The notes below the pieces were generated by a model, which did no database searches, was not told where the DNA came from, and was given only the letters and a program-made list of their open reading frames with translations. From positions 1-64,000 of the forward strand of contig NZ_JAUNTN010000016.1 of assembly GCF_030538695.1 (NCBI RefSeq): a DNA stretch of 64,000 nt. Reading direction: 5' to 3'. Shown piece after piece: positions 1 to 8,302 of this stretch (its first letter is position 1; each line of letters opens with the position of its first letter). The position numbers and the translations under genes were made by a program. Source of the DNA: Paracoccus sp. (in: a-proteobacteria). GTDB taxonomy: Bacteria; Pseudomonadota; Alphaproteobacteria; Rhodobacterales; Rhodobacteraceae.

Positions 1-323
1 TCTGGGCGCCCAGTTTTTATGCCGTGGGCGCGCGCGGGTTTACCTCGGGCCTGATCAATGTCTGGCCGGAAAGGTCGCTGGCGATTCATGCGGCGCTTGA
101 GGGCGGGGATTACCACGCCGCCAACGCTCTGATCGCCGGGATGCGCGCCTTCGAGGATATCCGGGCCGAGGAAATGAACGGAACCAACGTCACCGGGGTC
201 AAGGCCGCGCTGATCGCGCAGAGTCTGGACTGCGGCCCGACCCGCCCGCCATCCGCATGGCCGCTGACCGCCGCACAACAAACCAAACTGAACGCCTTTA
301 TGGCCGCCAATCACCTGATCTGA
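1..323 (+). CDS. DapA/dihydrodipicolinate-synthase family lyase, C-terminal part only
   Basis: The frame is open from base 3 to a TGA at 321-323, so only about the last 106 residues are here; the start lies before the window. The text ARGFTSGLINVWPERS followed by helical segments matches the C-terminal part of the DapA (class I aldolase, TIM-barrel) superfamily. Family members in catabolic operons include 5-dehydro-4-deoxyglucarate dehydratase and pyrroline-4-hydroxy-2-carboxylate deaminase, both yielding alpha-ketoglutarate semialdehyde. The aldehyde dehydrogenase two genes downstream would use exactly that product, which supports such a role over lysine synthesis. The catalytic lysine lies outside the window, so the exact reaction is open. 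Confidence 0.7.
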   Translation, partial: WAPSFYAVGARGFTSGLINVWPERSLAIHAALEGGDYHAANALIAGMRAFEDIRAEEMNGTNVTGVKAALIAQSLDCGPTRPPSAWPLTAAQQTKLNAFMAANHLI

Positions 324-331
324 GGGTTCAC

Positions 332-1057
332 ATGACCGATTATATCCTTTCCGATACAACCCGCGAGAAGCTGAAAAAGGTCTCGACCGCATCGGTTGCG
401 ACGGCGCTCTATAAACGAGGGCTGCGCAACCAGTTCATTCAGGGCGTGGTGCCGGTGGCGCGCAAGCCCGAAAATATGGTTGGGCAGGCGTTCACCCTGC
501 GCTATATTCCCGCGCGTGAGGATCGCAACCCGATTACCGTGTTCCGTAACGCCGACCATCCGCAGCGCGTGGCGGTGGAAACCTGTCCGCCCGGTCATGT
601 GCTGGTCATGGATGCGCGTAAGGATGCCCGCGCCGCCACGGCGGGGTCGATCCTGATAACCCGGCTGGCACTGCGTGGCGCGGCGGGTGTGGTCTCGGAC
701 GGAGGTTTCCGTGATGCCGAAGGGATCGGTGCACTGGACATGCCCGCCTATTACGCGCGCCCTTCGGCCCCCACCAACCTAACGCTGCACGAGGCGCTGG
801 ACATCAATGTGCCTGTCGCCTGCGGCGATGTCGCGGTATTTCCGGGCGATGTGCTACTGGGCGATGGGGACGGGGTGATGGTCATTCCGGCGCATCTGGC
901 CGATGAAATTGCCGAGGAATGCACCGGTATGGAAAGCTATGAGGACTTCGTGCTGGAGCAGGTGCAGGCAGGCGCCGGGATCATCGGGCTGTATCCATCC
1001 ACCAAGGACGAAAACCAACAGAAATACGCCGAATGGCGTCAAAAAACGGGGCGCTGA
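332..1057 (+). CDS. RraA-family protein, probable 4-hydroxy-2-oxoacid aldolase
   Basis: This 241-residue protein belongs to the RraA/HMG-aldolase family, metal-dependent enzymes that cleave 4-hydroxy-4-methyl-2-oxoglutarate-like 2-keto acids. The family GG-x-RD motif is present (G124, G125, R127, D128), with the arginine and aspartate used for substrate and metal binding, so it looks catalytic and not only like the RNase E regulator RraA. The ATG at 332 follows the previous stop by 8 bases and the stop nearly touches the next start, giving a tight operon with the DapA-type lyase and the semialdehyde dehydrogenase. The substrate is unknown; a deoxy-keto sugar acid is the best guess from context. 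Confidence 0.75.
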   Translation: MTDYILSDTTREKLKKVSTASVATALYKRGLRNQFIQGVVPVARKPENMVGQAFTLRYIPAREDRNPITVFRNADHPQRVAVETCPPGHVLVMDARKDARAATAGSILITRLALRGAAGVVSDGGFRDAEGIGALDMPAYYARPSAPTNLTLHEALDINVPVACGDVAVFPGDVLLGDGDGVMVIPAHLADEIAEECTGMESYEDFVLEQVQAGAGIIGLYPSTKDENQQKYAEWRQKTGR

Positions 1058-1058
1058 G

Positions 1059-2576
1059 ATGACCTTCACACCACATGGCAAACATCTGATTGCAGGCGAA
1101 TGGGTTGGCGGGGATCAGACCTTCCGGTCCGAACCCGCGCATGGTCCGGCGCATGATTTCGCGGTTGGCACCGTCGATCTGGTGGACCGTGCCGCGCAGG
1201 CGGCCGAGGACGCGTTTTGGGATTATGGCTATGCCAGCCGCGAAACCCGTGCAGCGTTTCTGGACGCCATCGCGGACGAAATTGAATCCCGCGCCGATGC
1301 CATCACGGAAATCGGCACACAGGAAACCGGCCTGCCCGAAGCGCGCCTGAACGGCGAACGTGGCCGCACAACAGGCCAGTTGCGGCTGTTCGCGGACCAT
1401 ATTCGCAAGGGCGACTATCTGGACCGGCGCCATGACCCGGCGCTGCCTGACCGTCAGCCCTTGCCGCGTCCCGATCTGCGGATGATGCAGCGCCCCATCG
1501 GCCCGGTTGCGGTGTTTGGTGCGTCGAACTTTCCGCTGGCGTTTTCGGTCGCCGGCGGGGACACGGCGGCGGCTCTGGCGGCGGGCTGTCCGGTGGTGGT
1601 CAAGGGTCATTCGGCCCATCCCGGCACCGGCGAAATCGTGGCCGAGGCGATCCATGCTGCCCGCGCGCGGCTGGGCCTGCATCCGGGCGTGTTCAGCCTG
1701 ATCCAAGGCGGGCGGCGCGATGTCGGGCAGGCTCTGGTCCAGCACCCGCTGATTAAGGCGGTCGGCTTTACCGGCAGCCTTGCGGGCGGGCGGGCGCTGT
1801 TCGATCTCTGCGCTGCGCGGCTCGAGCCGATCCCGTTCTTTGGCGAGCTTGGCTCGGTCAATCCGATGTTTATCCTGCCTGCTGCCGCGGCGGCACGGGG
1901 TGCGGCAATCGGCGAAGGCTGGGCCGCATCGCTGATCATGGGCGCGGGGCAGTTCTGCACCAATCCCGGCATCGCGATTGTTGCCGAAGGCCCCGAAGGC
2001 GACGCCTTTGTTCAGGCTGCGACCAAGGCGCTGGCCAAAGTCGGGCCGCAGGTCATGCTAACCGATGGCATTGCGACGGCCTATCGCGAAGGCCGCGCAC
2101 GCTTCACCAAACGTAATACCGTGCGTGAACTGCTGGGCAATGAGGACGTGGGCCGCCAGGCCAGCCCCAACCTGTTCGAGACCACCACTGAAGCCTATCT
2201 GCAAGATCACGCCCTGGGCGAAGAGGTGTTCGGCCCGCTGGGTCTGGTGGTGCGCGTCGCCTCGCCTGACGATATGCAGCGGCTGGCCCGTGGGTTCGAG
2301 GGACAGCTGACCGCCACCATCCACATGGATGCAGACGACACCGCTCTGGCCCGCGACCTGTTGCCGGTTCTGGAACGCAAGGCAGGACGAGTGTTGTTCA
2401 ATGGCTTTCCTACCGGCGTCGAGGTCGCCGATGCCATGGTTCACGGCGGCCCCTATCCCGCCAGCACCAATTTCGGCGCAACATCGGTCGGAACCCTGTC
2501 GATCCACCGGTTCCTGCGGCCGGTCAGCTATCAGAACATCCCTGACGGCGTGATGCCCGACGATCTGCGGAGGTAA
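1059..2576 (+). CDS. NADP-type aldehyde dehydrogenase, probable alpha-ketoglutarate semialdehyde (2,5-dioxovalerate) dehydrogenase
   Basis: This 505-residue aldehyde dehydrogenase has N157 in GASNFP, K182 for cofactor binding, the general base E263 in FGELGS and the nucleophile C300 in GAGQFCTNPG. The GQFCTNPG text is characteristic of the ketoglutarate semialdehyde dehydrogenase subgroup that finishes sugar-acid and hydroxyproline degradation to 2-oxoglutarate. I place the start at the ATG at 1059, one base after the preceding stop; longer in-frame extensions run inside the RraA gene. The gene ends a three-enzyme string, and an importer gene follows 141 bases later, so import and oxidation are probably co-regulated. 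Confidence 0.82.
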   Translation: MTFTPHGKHLIAGEWVGGDQTFRSEPAHGPAHDFAVGTVDLVDRAAQAAEDAFWDYGYASRETRAAFLDAIADEIESRADAITEIGTQETGLPEARLNGERGRTTGQLRLFADHIRKGDYLDRRHDPALPDRQPLPRPDLRMMQRPIGPVAVFGASNFPLAFSVAGGDTAAALAAGCPVVVKGHSAHPGTGEIVAEAIHAARARLGLHPGVFSLIQGGRRDVGQALVQHPLIKAVGFTGSLAGGRALFDLCAARLEPIPFFGELGSVNPMFILPAAAAARGAAIGEGWAASLIMGAGQFCTNPGIAIVAEGPEGDAFVQAATKALAKVGPQVMLTDGIATAYREGRARFTKRNTVRELLGNEDVGRQASPNLFETTTEAYLQDHALGEEVFGPLGLVVRVASPDDMQRLARGFEGQLTATIHMDADDTALARDLLPVLERKAGRVLFNGFPTGVEVADAMVHGGPYPASTNFGATSVGTLSIHRFLRPVSYQNIPDGVMPDDLRR

Positions 2577-2717
2577 GCGGCACCGCTGCCGCTGAAACAG
2601 GCACATACCGACCGTTAGACCTGTTCGTTTCGGCAGGGCTTGCTTTCGCTTGTGCTTCGCCGGAATATCGCCATCTATCAGCGCCCGAACCGGCGCAGGA
2701 ACGACAGGGAAAACACC

Positions 2718-4313
2718 ATGAAAACCATCTCGACCCGCGCCTTGCTGCTGGCAACGGCTGTTGCTTTTGCTCCGGCGGCCTATGCCGAGACCCCCGCCGA
2801 CACGCTGGTGGTGGCGGCGCAGATCGACGACATCATCAGCCTTGACCCGGCACAGAGCTTTGAGTTCAGCGGCAATGATGTCACCAAGAACCTTTATGAC
2901 AAGCTGGTCGATTTCGACCCGCTGGATCTGGACAAGGGCGTTCAGCCCGAGCTGGCCGAATCGTGGGAGGTCAGCGAGGACGGCAAGACCATCACCTTTA
3001 CCATCCGCGACGGCGCAAAGTTCCAGTCCGGCAACCCCGTCCGGGCCGAGGACGCCGCCTGGTCGATCCAGCGCGCGGTCAAGCTGGACAAATCCCCGGC
3101 CTTTATCCTGAACCAGTTCGGCCTGTCGGCGGATAACGTCGATCAGATGGTCCGCGCTGACGGCAACAAGCTGATCTTTGAAATGGACAAGCCCTATGCG
3201 GTGTCCTTTGTGCTGAACTGTCTGTCGGCCAGCGTTGCCAGCGTCGTGGATAAAGAAACCGCGCTGGCCAATGCACAGGGCGACGACCTTGGCAACGGCT
3301 GGCTGTCCACCAACAGCGCCGGTTCCGGCCCCTGGGTGCTGGCGCAATGGCGCCCGAACGAGGCGCTGTCGCTGACCGCAAATGCGGATCACTGGGCCGG
3401 TGCGCCCAAGCTGAACCGCGTGATCATCCGCAACGTGCAGGAAAGCGCCACCCAGCGCCTGCTGCTGGAACGTGGTGATGTTGACGTGGCACGGAACCTG
3501 AACCCCTCGGATGTGGGCGGGGTCGAGGACAACGCCGCGCTGAAGGTCAATAACGAAGAACGCGGCAAGATCCTCTATATGGGCCTGAACCAGAAAGACC
3601 CGCTGCTGTCGAACCCTGCCGTCGTGCAGGCGATGAAACATCTGGTCGATTATGACGGGATCTCGGGCAGCTTCCTGAAGGGCCAGTTCACCCCGCATCA
3701 ATCCTTCCTGCCTGCCGGCTATCTGGGTGCGGTCAATGATCTGCCGTGGGATTACAATGTGGAAAAGGCCCGCCAGATCCTGACCGAAGCCGGGATCACC
3801 AGCGGCACCGTGACCACCCGCGTGCGCGACATTCCCGAATACGTCAACACCGCGCAGGCGCTGCAAGGCGCGATGGCGCAGGTCGGGCTGACGCTGAACA
3901 TCGAACAGATGACCGGCGCGCAGGTGCTGGACGGCTATCGCGCCCGCGAAGTGCCGATCTTCATTGGCGAATGGGGGCCGGATTACGCCGACCCGCAGAC
4001 CAACGCCGGCACTTTTGCCTGGAACCCCGACAACAGCGACGAGGCCCGCCTGACCGGCAGCCTTGCATGGCGCAACGCCTATGCCGTGCCGCAGGCGATG
4101 AATGACGCCGTGGCCGCCGCCGTGACCGAGGGCGACACCGCCAAGCGCGAACAGATGTATCGTGACATTCAGGTGGAATATCAGAACTCTGCCCCGATCG
4201 TGCCGCTGTTCCAGAAAATCGAACAGGCGGTGATGCAGGCCAATATCCAGAACTGGTCGGCGGGCGGTTCCGTCACCGATGTGTCCTATGCCCAAGTGAC
4301 CAAAGGCGAATAA
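2718..4313 (+). CDS. Family-5 (DppA/OppA-type) ABC transporter substrate-binding protein
   Basis: This 531-residue periplasmic protein starts with a signal peptide (residues 1 to about 23, ending AYA-ET). The mature part opens LDPAQSFEFSGNDVTKNLYDKL and continues with a LAESWEVSEDGKTITFTIRDG block, the standard signature of solute-binding family 5 proteins for peptides, nickel, glycosides or opines. The ATG at 2718 is chosen because the signal peptide begins there; in-frame starts upstream give no export signal. It is the first gene of a complete importer (binding protein, two permeases, two ATPases). The ligand cannot be read from sequence; upstream catabolic enzymes hint at a sugar-acid-containing or proline-derived compound. 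Confidence 0.88.
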   Translation: MKTISTRALLLATAVAFAPAAYAETPADTLVVAAQIDDIISLDPAQSFEFSGNDVTKNLYDKLVDFDPLDLDKGVQPELAESWEVSEDGKTITFTIRDGAKFQSGNPVRAEDAAWSIQRAVKLDKSPAFILNQFGLSADNVDQMVRADGNKLIFEMDKPYAVSFVLNCLSASVASVVDKETALANAQGDDLGNGWLSTNSAGSGPWVLAQWRPNEALSLTANADHWAGAPKLNRVIIRNVQESATQRLLLERGDVDVARNLNPSDVGGVEDNAALKVNNEERGKILYMGLNQKDPLLSNPAVVQAMKHLVDYDGISGSFLKGQFTPHQSFLPAGYLGAVNDLPWDYNVEKARQILTEAGITSGTVTTRVRDIPEYVNTAQALQGAMAQVGLTLNIEQMTGAQVLDGYRAREVPIFIGEWGPDYADPQTNAGTFAWNPDNSDEARLTGSLAWRNAYAVPQAMNDAVAAAVTEGDTAKREQMYRDIQVEYQNSAPIVPLFQKIEQAVMQANIQNWSAGGSVTDVSYAQVTKGE

Positions 4314-4314
4314 G

Positions 4315-5391
4315 TTGACCGCAACTGACACCAACGGGGGGCGGGAAAACCGCCCCCCAAGCTATCGTGCAGCCCTTTGGGCGCGTCGGGCGCGTGGCAT
4401 TGGCGGCCTGCTTTTGTCCTTTGTGCTGACCGTCGTTGGCCTGCTGCTGGTGACATTCATCATCGGTCGGGTCATGCCGATTGATCCGGTGCTGAAAGTC
4501 GTGGGCGAGCGCGCCACGCAGGCCCAATACGAGGCCGCCCGCATCGCCATGGGCCTTGATAAACCGCTGTGGCAACAGTTTTTTATCTATATCGGTGATG
4601 TGCTGCGGGGGGATTTCGGGCGCTCGATCTCGACCGGGCATCCGGTGGCTGATGACATCCGCCGGGTGTTCCCCGCCACGCTGGAGCTGGCCACGCTCGG
4701 CACACTGATCGGGGTGCTGGCGGGGGTGCCGCTGGGCGTGATCGCCGCCGCCCGCCGGGGCGGCTGGGCCGACCAGATCGCCCGCGTGGTGGCGCTGGTG
4801 GGGTATTCCATGCCGATTTTCTGGCTGGGTCTGATGGCGCTGCTGCTGTTTTACGGTGTGCTTGGCTGGGTCGGCGGGCCGGGCCGTCAGGGCATCATCT
4901 ATGACGGCATGGTGCCGACCGTCACCGGCATGATTCTGGTCGATTCGCTGCTGGCCGGGGACTGGGCCGCGTTCAGGGACGCCTTCAGCCATATCATCCT
5001 GCCCGCCAGCCTGCTGGGCTATTTCAGCCTTGCCTATATCAGCCGCATGACCCGCAGTTTCATGCTGGAGCAACTGACCGCCGAATATATCACCACCGCC
5101 CGCGTCAAGGGATTGTCGGAACGGCAGGTCATCTGGGGCCACGCCTTCCGCAATATCTCGATCCCGCTGGTGACGGTGATTGCGCTGTCCTTTGGCTCGC
5201 TGCTGGAAGGGTCGGTGCTGACCGAGATCATCTTCAGTTGGCCCGGCATCGGTCAATATGTGACCAAGGCGCTGCTGGCCGGGGACATGAACGCCGTGCT
5301 TGGTGGCACATTCGTGATCGGGCTGTGTTTTATCGGGCTGAACCTGTTGTCCGACATCATCTATCGCCTGCTGGACCCGAGGTCGAAATGA
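4315..5391 (+). CDS. Family-5 ABC transporter permease (DppB-type)
   Basis: This inner-membrane permease has 358 residues if read from the TTG at 4315, one base after the binding-protein stop. It has an N-terminal transmembrane helix, a periplasmic region with MGLDKPLWQQFFIYIGDVLRGDFG, then five further helices. The cytoplasmic EAA loop that docks on the ATPases reads TTARVKGLSERQVIWGHAFRN. The first 20 residues are charged and poorly conserved-looking, and no ATG lies near, so the TTG start is plausible but unproven. The end overlaps the next permease by 4 bases (ATGA). Confidence 0.87.
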   Translation: MTATDTNGGRENRPPSYRAALWARRARGIGGLLLSFVLTVVGLLLVTFIIGRVMPIDPVLKVVGERATQAQYEAARIAMGLDKPLWQQFFIYIGDVLRGDFGRSISTGHPVADDIRRVFPATLELATLGTLIGVLAGVPLGVIAAARRGGWADQIARVVALVGYSMPIFWLGLMALLLFYGVLGWVGGPGRQGIIYDGMVPTVTGMILVDSLLAGDWAAFRDAFSHIILPASLLGYFSLAYISRMTRSFMLEQLTAEYITTARVKGLSERQVIWGHAFRNISIPLVTVIALSFGSLLEGSVLTEIIFSWPGIGQYVTKALLAGDMNAVLGGTFVIGLCFIGLNLLSDIIYRLLDPRSK

Positions 5392-6293
5392 ACCAACTGA
5401 CAAAGGACTGGCTGTTGTCCGACGCCCCCGCAAGCCGTCGTCAGGCGCGGCTGGGGCGGATCTATCAGGGCTGGCTGACCTTCAAGGCGAACCGGCTGGC
5501 GCTGGCCGGGCTGATGGTGCTGGTCGGGTTGCTGCTGGTGGCGGCTTTCGCGCCATGGATCGCGCCGCATGATCCCTATGCGCAGAACCTTGGCAACCGG
5601 CTGGCCTTTCCCGATACGCAGCACTGGCTGGGGACTGACAACCTTGGCCGGGACATCCTGTCGCGGCTGATCTGGGGCAGTCGGGTAACGCTGTTCATCG
5701 TCGGCACCGTGGCGCTGATCGCACCGATCCTTGGGTTGGCCATCGGCACCATTGCCGGTTTCGCAGGCGGTTGGGTCGATCAGGTGCTGATGCGTGTGAC
5801 CGACATCTTTCTGGCCTTCCCCAAGCTGATCCTGGCGCTGGCCTTTGTGGCAGCCCTTGGCCCCGGCATCGGCAATGCGGTGCTGGCGCTGGCACTGACC
5901 GCATGGCCACCCTATGCCCGACTGGCGCGGGCCGAAACGCTGACCATCCGCAACAGCGACTTTATCGCCGCCGCCCGGCTGCAAGGCGCGGGGCCGCTGC
6001 GGCTGCTGATCGGGCATATCTGGCCGCTCTGCGTGTCCAGCCTGATCGTGCGGGTGGCGCTGGATATGGCGGGGATCATCCTGTCCGCTGCCGGGCTTGG
6101 CTTTCTTGGCCTTGGTGCGCAGCCGCCGATGGCAGAATGGGGGCAGATGATCTCGGAAGGGCGTCAGTTCATTCTGGATTACTGGTGGGTCGCCGCCGCG
6201 CCGGGGATGGCGATTTTCATTACCAGCCTTGCCTTTAACCTGCTGGGCGACGGGCTGCGCGACGTACTGGACCCGAAAGGGGGTGCGCAATGA
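5388..6293 (+). CDS. Family-5 ABC transporter permease (DppC-type)
   Basis: This is the partner permease, 301 residues, with the N-terminal OppC-like cytoplasmic segment, a first membrane helix at about residues 37-58, the hallmark HWLGTDNLGRDILSRLIWGSR and an EAA loop IAAARLQGAGPLRLLIGHIWP. It starts at the ATG overlapping the previous stop and itself overlaps the next ATPase start (ATGA), so all transporter genes are translationally coupled. It forms the channel with the DppB-type subunit. Confidence 0.88.
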   Translation: MNQLTKDWLLSDAPASRRQARLGRIYQGWLTFKANRLALAGLMVLVGLLLVAAFAPWIAPHDPYAQNLGNRLAFPDTQHWLGTDNLGRDILSRLIWGSRVTLFIVGTVALIAPILGLAIGTIAGFAGGWVDQVLMRVTDIFLAFPKLILALAFVAALGPGIGNAVLALALTAWPPYARLARAETLTIRNSDFIAAARLQGAGPLRLLIGHIWPLCVSSLIVRVALDMAGIILSAAGLGFLGLGAQPPMAEWGQMISEGRQFILDYWWVAAAPGMAIFITSLAFNLLGDGLRDVLDPKGGAQ

Positions 6294-7159
6294 CCGAACC
6301 GCTGCTGTCCGTGCGCAACCTGCGGGTCAGCTTTCCCACCCGTCAGGGCAGCTTTGATGCCGTGCGCGGCGTCAGCTTTGACCTTGGCCGAGAGCGGCTT
6401 GGGGTGGTGGGCGAATCCGGCTCGGGCAAGTCAATGACCGGCCGCGCCCTGCTGGGCCTTGTCCGCGCGCCGGGCCGTGTCACCGCAGATCACATGACGC
6501 TGGACGGGCGGTCGATCCTGAACCTGCCAGAGCGCGAGATGCGCCAGATCCGTGGCGCACGCATCAGCATGGTGATGCAAGACCCAAAGTTCAGCCTGAA
6601 CCCGGTCCTGTCCATCGGCCGCCAGATCACCGAGACCATCCGCCTGCACAGCCGCACCAGCCGCGCGGATGCCCGGCAAAAGGCGCTGGAAATGCTGGCC
6701 GCCGTCCAGATCCGCGACCCGGAACGGGTGTTCGACAGCTACCCGCATGAGGTCTCTGGCGGCATGGGACAGCGCATTATGATCGCCATGATGCTGACCC
6801 CTGACCCGGAAATCCTGATCGCGGATGAACCGACCTCGGCCCTGGATGTGTCGGTGCGGGCCGAAGTGCTGAACATCATGGATGCGCTGGTCCGTGAACG
6901 CGGCATGGGGCTGATGTTTATCAGCCATGACCTGAACCTTGTGGCGCAGTTCTGCGACCGGGTGCAGATCATGTATGCGGGCCGCATCGTCGAGACCCTG
7001 CCCGCCAGCGAACTGCACAACGCCCGCCACCCCTATACGCAAGGGCTGCTGAACAGCTTGCCGCGCCTTGACGCGCCGGTGCCGCGTCTGCCGGTGCTGC
7101 AACGTCAGGACAGTTGGCGCGACGAGGAACAGACCACCACCCTGCCGGGAGGGCTTTGA
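6290..7159 (+). CDS. Family-5 ABC transporter ATPase (DppD-type)
   Basis: This is a cytoplasmic ATPase of 289 residues. Walker A is GESGSGKS, the signature is VSGGMGQR, Walker B is EILIADEPTSALD and the switch histidine is in FISHDLN. The C-terminal HPYTQGLLNSLP segment is typical of the Opp/Dpp subfamily. The signature has methionine where LSGGQ normally has glutamine, which is common in DppD proteins. It works as a heterodimer with the following ATPase. Confidence 0.88.
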   Translation: MTEPLLSVRNLRVSFPTRQGSFDAVRGVSFDLGRERLGVVGESGSGKSMTGRALLGLVRAPGRVTADHMTLDGRSILNLPEREMRQIRGARISMVMQDPKFSLNPVLSIGRQITETIRLHSRTSRADARQKALEMLAAVQIRDPERVFDSYPHEVSGGMGQRIMIAMMLTPDPEILIADEPTSALDVSVRAEVLNIMDALVRERGMGLMFISHDLNLVAQFCDRVQIMYAGRIVETLPASELHNARHPYTQGLLNSLPRLDAPVPRLPVLQRQDSWRDEEQTTTLPGGL

Positions 7160-7160
7160 C

Positions 7161-7922
7161 ATGCAACCGATGCTGAATGTGCAGGGGCTGAACGTCTGGT
7201 TTGGCCATGCGCCCGACCGGGTGGACGCCGTGCAGGATGCCGGGTTCAGCGTCGCCCCCGGCGAAAGCTTCGGCCTTGTGGGCGAATCCGGTTCTGGCAA
7301 GTCCACCATCCTGCGGGCCATCGCCGGGCTGATCCCCACATGGTCCGGCCAGATCGAGGTTCAGGGTCAACCCGTCAAAGGCACCCGCCGCGACCGCAGC
7401 TTTCTGCGCAAGGTGCAGATGGTGTTTCAGGATCCTTATGCCAGCCTGCACCCGCGCCACTCGGTCGATCGGGTGCTGTCGGAAACCCTGCATTTACAGG
7501 GTATCCGCGACATCGACAGCCGCATTGATCTGCTGCTGAACGATGTGGGCCTGGGTCGGGGATTCCGGTTCCGCTATCCGCATCAGCTTTCCGGCGGTCA
7601 GCGCCAGCGCATCGCCATCGCCCGCGCGCTGGCCGGGGATGCGCGGTTGCTGCTGCTGGATGAACCCACTTCGGCGCTGGATGTCTCGGTTCAGGCCGAA
7701 ATCCTGAACTTGCTGGCCGATCTGCGGGCGGAACACGGGCTGACCTATGTGATGGTCAGCCACGATCTTGCCGTCGTCGGCCATCTCTGCGACCGGCTGG
7801 CGGTGATGCAGCATGGCCGGATCACCGAGGTGATGGACACCGCCACCCTGCGCAGCGGCACCGCTCAAACCGACTATGCCCGCCACCTGATCGCCACCAG
7901 TCAGGGCTATTCCCGCGCCTGA
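7161..7922 (+). CDS. Family-5 ABC transporter ATPase (DppF-type)
   Basis: This is the second ATPase subunit, 253 residues, with Walker A GESGSGKST, signature LSGGQRQR, Walker B LLLLDEPTSALD and a VSHDLAV switch region. The ATG at 7161 follows the preceding stop by one base; the longer in-frame reading would begin inside the neighbour. It is shorter than many DppF proteins because the C-terminal oligopeptide-transporter extension is minimal. It is the last gene of the importer operon. Confidence 0.87.
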   Translation: MQPMLNVQGLNVWFGHAPDRVDAVQDAGFSVAPGESFGLVGESGSGKSTILRAIAGLIPTWSGQIEVQGQPVKGTRRDRSFLRKVQMVFQDPYASLHPRHSVDRVLSETLHLQGIRDIDSRIDLLLNDVGLGRGFRFRYPHQLSGGQRQRIAIARALAGDARLLLLDEPTSALDVSVQAEILNLLADLRAEHGLTYVMVSHDLAVVGHLCDRLAVMQHGRITEVMDTATLRSGTAQTDYARHLIATSQGYSRA

Positions 7923-8302
7923 AGGACATGCTGCCCGCGCCACCGGGCGGCATGATCGCAAACCCAAGAAAGGCCGCATCCGCGACGGACGCAGCAAAAG
8001 GGCTTTGCCTGTTCGACAGCGGCATCCATTTCGACCCCGTTCCCGGCGTCGCGCAGATACCACCACCTGCCGCCTTGCTGGCCGGTTCATCCCCATTGGG
8101 TGCGGGGACCATGCCCCCAATCCGAAGGAAGCGTCACGATCCCTTCATCTTGTCGATCAGGTGAGCAATCACACGGCAACGGGATGGTCCATCATCGCCG
8201 CCCGCCTTCAGCACGGAATGGCCCCTGAACTGGTTCCGCAAGCATCGCGGACAGGCGTTCCAGAACGCCGGAACCAAAGCAACGACCACGCAGGCTGCTC
8301 CC
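7923..8302. other. 380-base gap between convergent genes with no supported gene
   Basis: The importer operon ends at 7922 and the minus-strand DUF4175 gene ends at 8303. Both strands hold short open frames, but none has a recognisable start context, signal, domain or family resemblance. I see no clear terminator hairpin with a T-run. It could be a decayed gene; I found no readable protein remnant. Confidence 0.5.
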
